From Bifidobacterium breve (lineage in GTDB: Bacteria > Actinomycetota > Thermoleophilia > Solirubrobacterales > Solirubrobacteraceae), in the NCBI GenBank assembly GCA_945878865.1, contig CAMCUD010000001.1:1-64000 (forward strand): a stretch of DNA of 64,000 nucleotides, written 5' to 3'. How positions within the stretch are numbered: position 1 is the first letter of the stretch; each line of letters starts with the position of its first letter. The position numbers were made by a program, and so were the translations under genes. Under the pieces are notes generated by a model. That model was given only the letters and a program-made list of their open reading frames with translations. It ran no database searches and was not told the DNA's origin. Positions 59,779 to 64,000 of this stretch are shown piece by piece.

Positions 59779-59868
59779 CGGAGGGGGAGGGATTCGAACC
59801 CTCGGTAGACCTGTAAGACCTACAACGGTTTTCGAGACCGCCCCGTTCAACCACTCCGGCACCCCTCC
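59779..59868 (-). tRNA. tRNA-Ser(CGA)
   Basis: 90 nt. Acceptor GGAGGGG/CCCCTCC, discriminator G, D-arm GCCGGAGTGGTTGAAC, anticodon loop CTCGAAA giving CGA, long variable arm, T-loop GGTTCGAATCC. CCA is not encoded. Same D-arm and T-loop as tRNA-Ser(GGA) at 9318. Confidence 0.97.
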
Positions 59869-59907
59869 ATTGAGCACCCAGGGCGAGCGCCGAGCAAGGG
59901 TAGCGGC

Positions 59908-60639
59908 TCACTCCTCGTCGGGGCCGAACCCGGCCTGCGCCCGGTGCGCAGCGGCCACGCGGACGGCGATCTCCCCCGGGTCGTCGAGGATCTCCACGAG
60001 CGCCACGTCGTCCTCGGTGAGCGCGCCGATCTCCACGAGCCGGGACCGCATCCACGCATCCAACCCCGCCCAGTGCTCGGCGCCGACGAGGATGATCGGG
60101 AAGTCGGGGATCTTGTCGACCGCGCGCAGCGTCAGCGCCTCGAAGAGCTCGTCGAGCGTGCCGAACCCGCCGGGCAGCACGACGAACGCGCACGCGTAGC
60201 GCACGAACATGAGCTTGCGCGCGAAGAAGTAGCGGAAGTGCAGCGCCCGGTCGACGTACGGGTTCATCACCTGCTCACGCGGCAGCTCGATCCCCAGCCC
60301 GACGGATTCGGCGCCCGCGTCGCGCGCCCCGCGGTTCGCCGCCTCCATGAGCCCCGGACCGCCACCGGTGATGATCCCGAACCCCTCGTCGCCGAGGATG
60401 CGCGCGACAGTACGGCCGTGCTCGTAGACCGGCGAGCCCTCGTGGATGCGCGCCGAGCCGAACACCGACACGGCCGGCCACACCCCCGCCAACCGCTGGA
60501 ATCCCGTCGCTACCTCGCCGCGAATGCGCTCGATGCGTGCCGCATCGTGGCCGTTGAGCAGCGGTGGCGAGGGCGGGGCCGCGAGAAGCTCCTCGTCGGC
60601 GGTCCGCGCGCCGTCAGGAGGGTCCGCGCCGATCGTCAT
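59908..60639 (-). CDS. TIGR00730/LOG-family Rossmann-fold protein
   Basis: 243 residues. VSVFGSARIHEGSPVYEHGRTVARIL, ITGGGPGLMEAANRGARDAG, the family-defining VVLPGGFGTLDELFEALTLRA, and KLMFVRYACAF. These are the nucleotide-binding and catalytic motifs (PGGxGTxxE) of cytokinin-riboside-monophosphate phosphoribohydrolases, once annotated as lysine decarboxylases. In bacteria they release a base from a nucleoside monophosphate. TAGGGT at 60649-60654 ends 9 nt before the ATG. tRNA-Ser(CGA) follows 39 nt downstream. Confidence 0.92.
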   Translation of the reverse strand: MTIGADPPDGARTADEELLAAPPSPPLLNGHDAARIERIRGEVATGFQRLAGVWPAVSVFGSARIHEGSPVYEHGRTVARILGDEGFGIITGGGPGLMEAANRGARDAGAESVGLGIELPREQVMNPYVDRALHFRYFFARKLMFVRYACAFVVLPGGFGTLDELFEALTLRAVDKIPDFPIILVGAEHWAGLDAWMRSRLVEIGALTEDDVALVEILDDPGEIAVRVAAAHRAQAGFGPDEE

Positions 60640-60648
60640 CGGCGCAGG

Positions 60649-60654
60649 ACCCTA
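60649..60654 (-). promoter_or_regulatory. -10 box TAGGGT, leaderless start
   Basis: Minus strand, 9 nt before the LOG-family ATG. Confidence 0.5.
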
Positions 60655-60661
60655 CGTCACC

Positions 60662-61717
60662 TCAGCGCTTCACCGTGAGGGTGAAGCGCTGCGTCGCGCC
60701 GCCGCCCTTGGAGAAGGTCACCTTCGCGGTGAACGTGACCTTCTTCCGGCGCTTGACGAGCGCACGGCCCTTCGCGTTGAGCTTGATCCTGACCTGCTTC
60801 TTCGCACCGGCCTTCAGCGTGAACTTCGCCGAGCCGTACGTCGTGGTCGCCGCCGCGCCGCCGCGCGACAGCAGCTGGATGAGCCCGGCGCAGTCGGCGC
60901 CCTGGCAGGTGATGGGCAGCGACACGCCGCCGTCGCGCAGGCGCGCGGTGGTGGCGGGGAGCAGGAGCTTCGGGGTGATCAGGGTGGTTGGTCCCGTGGC
61001 CTGGCCGCCGGTGCCGGGCGACGTCGGCGGGGTGGGCGTGACGTTCGGGTTGCCGCTCGGCTCGAAGTCCGCGCTCATCCCCACGCCGGCCCCTGCCGTG
61101 GTGAAGCTCGTCAGCGCGTTCGGGCTCGGCGCGGCCAGGCTCTGACCCGTCGGGCCGGGGAACACCGGGTACGTGAGCGCGCCGTCGACCTTGTACAGCG
61201 GCACGCCGATGTTCGAGCCGAGGATCTCCAGCGCGAGAAAGTCGATGACCTGCACCGTCTTGAGGTCCGACGGGTCCGGCGTGCCCGTCACCGTCATCGC
61301 CAGCGACGTCGGGACCGTCGTCACCGCGTTGGCCGCTGGCGTGAACTGCGGCCCGTACGCCTCCAGGAACGGCCCGGCGCTGCTCGGACGCGCGGGATCA
61401 CCGGTCTGCTGGAAGAGGAACCGGACGACGTTGATACGCATCGGCCCGGGGTTCGCGCCGGCCCGGACGCGCACGGCGGTGGCGGTGCCGGACCCCGGCG
61501 GTGAGAGCGTCGCAGGCGACGTCCCGAGGAACGTGACCATGCACGACGGGCCCGCAGGCGGCAGGACGGCCACGGCGGCGGCGATCTGCGGACAGGTCGG
61601 CGTCTGCACCGGCGGGCCGGAGAGGTCCGCGCCGAACGTCAGCGCCGACGCGCTCGCCGGCATCGCGATGATGGCGGCCGCGAGCAGCAGGGCCGCTCGG
61701 ATGACATTCCGTCCCAT
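60662..61717 (-). CDS. Secreted protein with Ig-like C-terminal domain, unknown function
   Basis: 351 residues from the second of two nearby ATGs, 6 nt after GGAG. Signal peptide ends ASASALT (about residue 27). The N-terminal beta domain (FGADLSGPPVQTPTC to NVVRFLFQQTGD) resembles uncharacterised secreted proteins of this lineage; a Pro/Thr linker (NPNVTPTPPTSPGTGG) leads to a C-terminal module with LLLPATTARLRDGGVSLPITCQGADCAGLIQLL and a Lys-rich tail ending LTVKR. That module is shared in style with the subtilase and DUF4394 proteins. Probably displayed on, or released from, the cell. Confidence 0.75.
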   Translation of the reverse strand: MGRNVIRAALLLAAAIIAMPASASALTFGADLSGPPVQTPTCPQIAAAVAVLPPAGPSCMVTFLGTSPATLSPPGSGTATAVRVRAGANPGPMRINVVRFLFQQTGDPARPSSAGPFLEAYGPQFTPAANAVTTVPTSLAMTVTGTPDPSDLKTVQVIDFLALEILGSNIGVPLYKVDGALTYPVFPGPTGQSLAAPSPNALTSFTTAGAGVGMSADFEPSGNPNVTPTPPTSPGTGGQATGPTTLITPKLLLPATTARLRDGGVSLPITCQGADCAGLIQLLSRGGAAATTTYGSAKFTLKAGAKKQVRIKLNAKGRALVKRRKKVTFTAKVTFSKGGGATQRFTLTVKR

Positions 61718-61936
61718 GACCATCTCCTTTCCGGACGATACCGCCGGATCTGGGACACAGCCACCCATTGCTTACGCACGATGACGTACCGGCGACTGGA
61801 CGCCGACATGACCCCGTCCGCCGTGTTCTGGACACATGACCGAGGGGAATCCACCCCGCAGAGGAGTACCTTCGAGTCCAGGCGAAACACGGCAGGCACG
61901 GACCGCCCGCCACGCGCCTCCCCCACGGAAGAACTC

Positions 61937-62821
61937 TTGACGCCGCCCGCCTTCATCCGCCTCGCCGTGCTCGTCGTCGCCGCCTTCGTCGCGGCCCTCA
62001 CGGCAGCTCCGGCGCAGGCCGCGCCCGCCGCGTGCGTGAGCGCGACGCCGCAGGCCGTCTCGCTCGTCGACCAGGCTGACGACGCCGAGGCCGGCGCTCC
62101 CGAGGTCACCAACGTCAACGCGCAGGTCAAGGCCGACTGCACGGTGAGCGTGCGGCTGGGCATCGCCAACCGCACCCGCCTGCTCGCCGACGACGCGGTG
62201 CTCGTCTACCTCAACACGGACGGGAACTCGTCCACGGGCGCGAAGAGCTTCGGCGGCGCCGACCAGGGCGTGGGCCTCGTCGCCGACGAGGACGGCCCCG
62301 GCTACATCGCGCTGCTCGGCCGCTGGGACGCCTCCGCCGAGGCGATCGACTTCGAGAACGCGACCGAGTTGGACATCAGCACCACGGGCGGCTTCGGCTT
62401 CACCGCCGGCATCGACGAGCTCGGCGTCGCGTCGGGCACGTCGCTCGGCCTGTCCGTCGCCGCGCTCTCGGAGCCCGACGGCGAGATCGCCCTGGACTTC
62501 GCGCCCGACGACGAAGGCGGTGTCCTGGCTCTGCCGATCGCCTTCTCGACGACCGCGACGCGCGACACCACGAGCACGACGCCGCCGACCCAGACGCCGA
62601 CGCGGGACGGGATCGTCCGCCGCACGTGCCGTGTGCCCAAGCTCAAGGGCCGCACGCTGGCCGGGGCACGCAAGGCGCTGAAGGCCGCCGGGTGCCGCAC
62701 CGGGCGGACCCGTGGGCGCTACGGCACGGACATGCGCAAGGGCCGCGTCGTCACGTCGCTGCCCGCCGCCGGGCTGCGGATCGCCGCGACCCGCCCGGTC
62801 ACCGTCGTCGTCGCGCGTTAG
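61937..62821 (+). CDS. Secreted protein with C-terminal PASTA-like domain
   Basis: 294 residues from the TTG at 61937 with GGAAG upstream, chosen because it begins the signal peptide directly (FIRLAVLVVAAFVAALTAAPAQAAP); the open frame upstream lacks coding character. The middle domain (DDAVLVYLNTDGNSSTGAKSFGGADQG) is a beta module with an Asp-rich, possibly Ca-binding, loop. The last 63 residues (CRVPKLKGRTLAGARKALKAAGC to VVVAR) form a PASTA-like domain, a fold that binds peptidoglycan fragments in kinases and PBPs. Cell-wall association is inferred. Confidence 0.78.
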   Translation: MTPPAFIRLAVLVVAAFVAALTAAPAQAAPAACVSATPQAVSLVDQADDAEAGAPEVTNVNAQVKADCTVSVRLGIANRTRLLADDAVLVYLNTDGNSSTGAKSFGGADQGVGLVADEDGPGYIALLGRWDASAEAIDFENATELDISTTGGFGFTAGIDELGVASGTSLGLSVAALSEPDGEIALDFAPDDEGGVLALPIAFSTTATRDTTSTTPPTQTPTRDGIVRRTCRVPKLKGRTLAGARKALKAAGCRTGRTRGRYGTDMRKGRVVTSLPAAGLRIAATRPVTVVVAR

Positions 62822-63261
62822 CGCCGCGAGGCGAAGAAGTCGCGCAGCAGCGCCGCGCACTCGTGCCGCAGCAGGCCACCGGCGACGTCCGGCCGGTGGT
62901 TGAGCCTGGGCTCCGCGAGGATGTCCAGCACGCTGCCCGCCATCCCGGCCTTCGGGTCGTCCGTTCCGAACACCACCCGTGGCACGCGCGCCAGCACGAT
63001 CGCCCCGGCGCACATCGCGCACGGCTCGAGCGTCACGTACAGGACGGCGTCGAGCACGCGCCAGGAGCCCACGGCGCGGGCCGCCTCGCGGAGCGCCAGG
63101 ACCTCGGCGTGGGCGGTCGGATCCTGCCGCAGCTCGCGTTCGTTGTGGCCCGCGCCGATGACCTCGCCGTCGTGGACGACGACCGCGCCGATCGGCACGT
63201 CGTCGTGCTCGAGCGCGCGCTCGGCCTCGCGGATCGCAAGCCGCATGAAGTGCTCATCCAT
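62818..63261 (-). CDS. tadA: tRNA adenosine(34) deaminase
   Basis: 147 residues from the ATG at 63261 (MDEHFMRLAIREAERA); the longer frame upstream has no homology pattern. Zinc/catalytic motifs HAEVLALREAA (His and Glu) and LEPCAMCAGAIVLARVPRVVFGTDDPKAG (PCxxC) are those of TadA, which converts A34 of tRNA-Arg(ACG) to inosine. Length and DDVPIGAVVVHDGEVIG are typical. A related nucleobase deaminase is the only alternative. The stop overlaps the PASTA-protein stop by 4 nt (TTAG). Confidence 0.92.
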   Translation of the reverse strand: MDEHFMRLAIREAERALEHDDVPIGAVVVHDGEVIGAGHNERELRQDPTAHAEVLALREAARAVGSWRVLDAVLYVTLEPCAMCAGAIVLARVPRVVFGTDDPKAGMAGSVLDILAEPRLNHRPDVAGGLLRHECAALLRDFFASRR

Positions 63262-63328
63262 GGCAAAGAAGCGGGAACCCGCCATGCGCAGGAACTTTGG
63301 CAGGTCTGTCCTGTTTCCTAGGTGGACC

Positions 63329-64000
63329 ATGTCGCGCCCCGTTCTCACGATCGTGCTCGCCGTGCTCGCCGCGGCGTGCGGCGCGGCACCCGCCCTCGCG
63401 GCCAATCCGGCCTACCGCGAGGGCGAGGTCGTGGTCGCGCCCACGCACGGCGCGGCCCAGCGCATCGAGGTGGGGCAGGCCCGCGTGGCCTCGACGATCA
63501 AGGCCCTGCGCGCCCGGCCGGACCTCGTGCGCAGCGCCGCGCCGAACCCGATCGCGCGGATCGCGGCGACGACGCCCCCCGCGCCCACCGAGCTCGTGCC
63601 CGACGACCCGGGCGCCGGCCAGGGGTGGCAGGCGCTGCAGTGGAACTTCACCGGGCCCTACAGCGTCAATGCGCCACGTGCCTGGGCGAACGCGGCGAAC
63701 GCCGGCGGACGCGGCGGCCGGGGCGTGATCGTCGCCGTGCTCGACACGGGCGTCGCCTACCGCACCGCCGGGCGATTCCGGCGGTCCCCCGACCTCAACG
63801 CGAAGGACTTCGTCCGCGGCTACGACTTCGTCGACGACGACGCGCACCCCGACGACCACAACGGCCACGGCACGCACGTCGCGTCGACGATCGCGGAGTC
63901 GACGAACAACGGGATCGGCCTGACCGGCCTGGCGTACGGCGCGCGGATCATGCCGGTGCGCGTCCTCGACACCATCGGCGAGGGTGACGCGCTGGCGATC
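63329..64000 (+). CDS. Secreted subtilisin-like serine protease (S8), 3' truncated by window
   Basis: 224 residues visible from the ATG at 63329; open to the window end. Signal peptide MSRPVLTIVLAVLAAACGAAPALAA, possibly lipoprotein-like as AAACG precedes the cleavage region. A short prodomain (YREGEVVVAPTHG, RARPDLVRSAAPNP) precedes the S8 domain: Asp in VIVAVLDTGVAYRT, His in HNGHGTHVASTIAESTNNGIGLTGLAYGARIMPVRVLD. The catalytic Ser lies beyond base 64000. Second extracellular subtilase of the window, not closely similar to the one at 10668. Confidence 0.92.
   Translation, partial: MSRPVLTIVLAVLAAACGAAPALAANPAYREGEVVVAPTHGAAQRIEVGQARVASTIKALRARPDLVRSAAPNPIARIAATTPPAPTELVPDDPGAGQGWQALQWNFTGPYSVNAPRAWANAANAGGRGGRGVIVAVLDTGVAYRTAGRFRRSPDLNAKDFVRGYDFVDDDAHPDDHNGHGTHVASTIAESTNNGIGLTGLAYGARIMPVRVLDTIGEGDALAI

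Noticed and set aside
61781-61936. N-terminal 52-residue extension of the PASTA protein
   Set aside because: It would put a polar segment before the signal peptide; the TTG at 61937 has a ribosome site and starts the signal peptide.

Overview
The window is 64 kb of very GC-rich, gene-dense chromosome from a free-living actinobacterium. Three traits suggest the deep-branching Thermoleophilia (Solirubrobacterales type): secreted proteins whose C-terminal Ig-like domains end in Lys/Arg-rich strands, a secreted protein with tandem AVTxxKIxxG decapeptides behind an LGG-containing N-terminal helix, and an abundance of TetR regulators and acyl-CoA enzymes. That placement is inference; there is no rRNA marker here. 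I see no insertion sequence, prophage or CRISPR array. Stretches without a gene are all under 300 bases.

Layout. 1-9.3 kb: end of a serine beta-lactamase-fold hydrolase, a large secreted M14 carboxypeptidase, a membrane protein, a TetR/secreted-esterase divergent pair, and a small islet (DUF2314-like protein plus leucine-rich-repeat protein) directly downstream of tRNA-Ser(GGA). 9.4-22 kb: M29 aminopeptidase, secreted subtilase, then an exopolysaccharide cluster (two GT4 glycosyltransferases, Wzx-like flippase, Wzy-like polymerase, Wzz/BY-kinase, an acyltransferase-like protein), YihY/BrkB and DUF2252 proteins. 22-31 kb: repeat-stalk surface protein, ABC exporter with a 28-residue membrane peptide heading the permease transcript, histidine phosphatase, DUF4394 protein, secretory lipase, chemoreceptor, TetR. 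31-50 kb: fatty-acid/CoA catabolism: two acyl-CoA dehydrogenases, acyl-CoA ligase, two crotonases, LLM flavin oxidoreductase, nitronate monooxygenase, tandem-hotdog thioesterase, CoA-binding protein, ACAD10-like kinase, four TetR regulators, plus an eRF1-like (baeRF/Balon-type) protein. 50-64 kb: GH65 phosphorylase with its beta-phosphoglucomutase partner, membrane-anchored PLC-like protein, cold-shock protein, ring-cleaving dioxygenase/hydrolase pair, tandem 4-TM proteins, cupin, tRNA-Ser(CGA), LOG-like protein, secreted proteins, TadA, and the start of a second subtilase.

Regulation visible in the sequence. At least 17 genes have a TANNNT-like -10 box ending 6-10 nt before the start codon and no Shine-Dalgarno, so leaderless transcription looks widespread. 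Several operator palindromes stand out: twin GTGAATCCGGATTCAC sites at 46.25 kb, CGACA-N3-TGTCG sites shared by two catabolic promoter regions at 37.8 and 41.5 kb, and single palindromes at 6.6, 36.8 and 58.3 kb. Several convergent gene pairs end in long GC-rich hairpins without a T-tract; others overlap by 4 nt through CTAG or TTAG stops.
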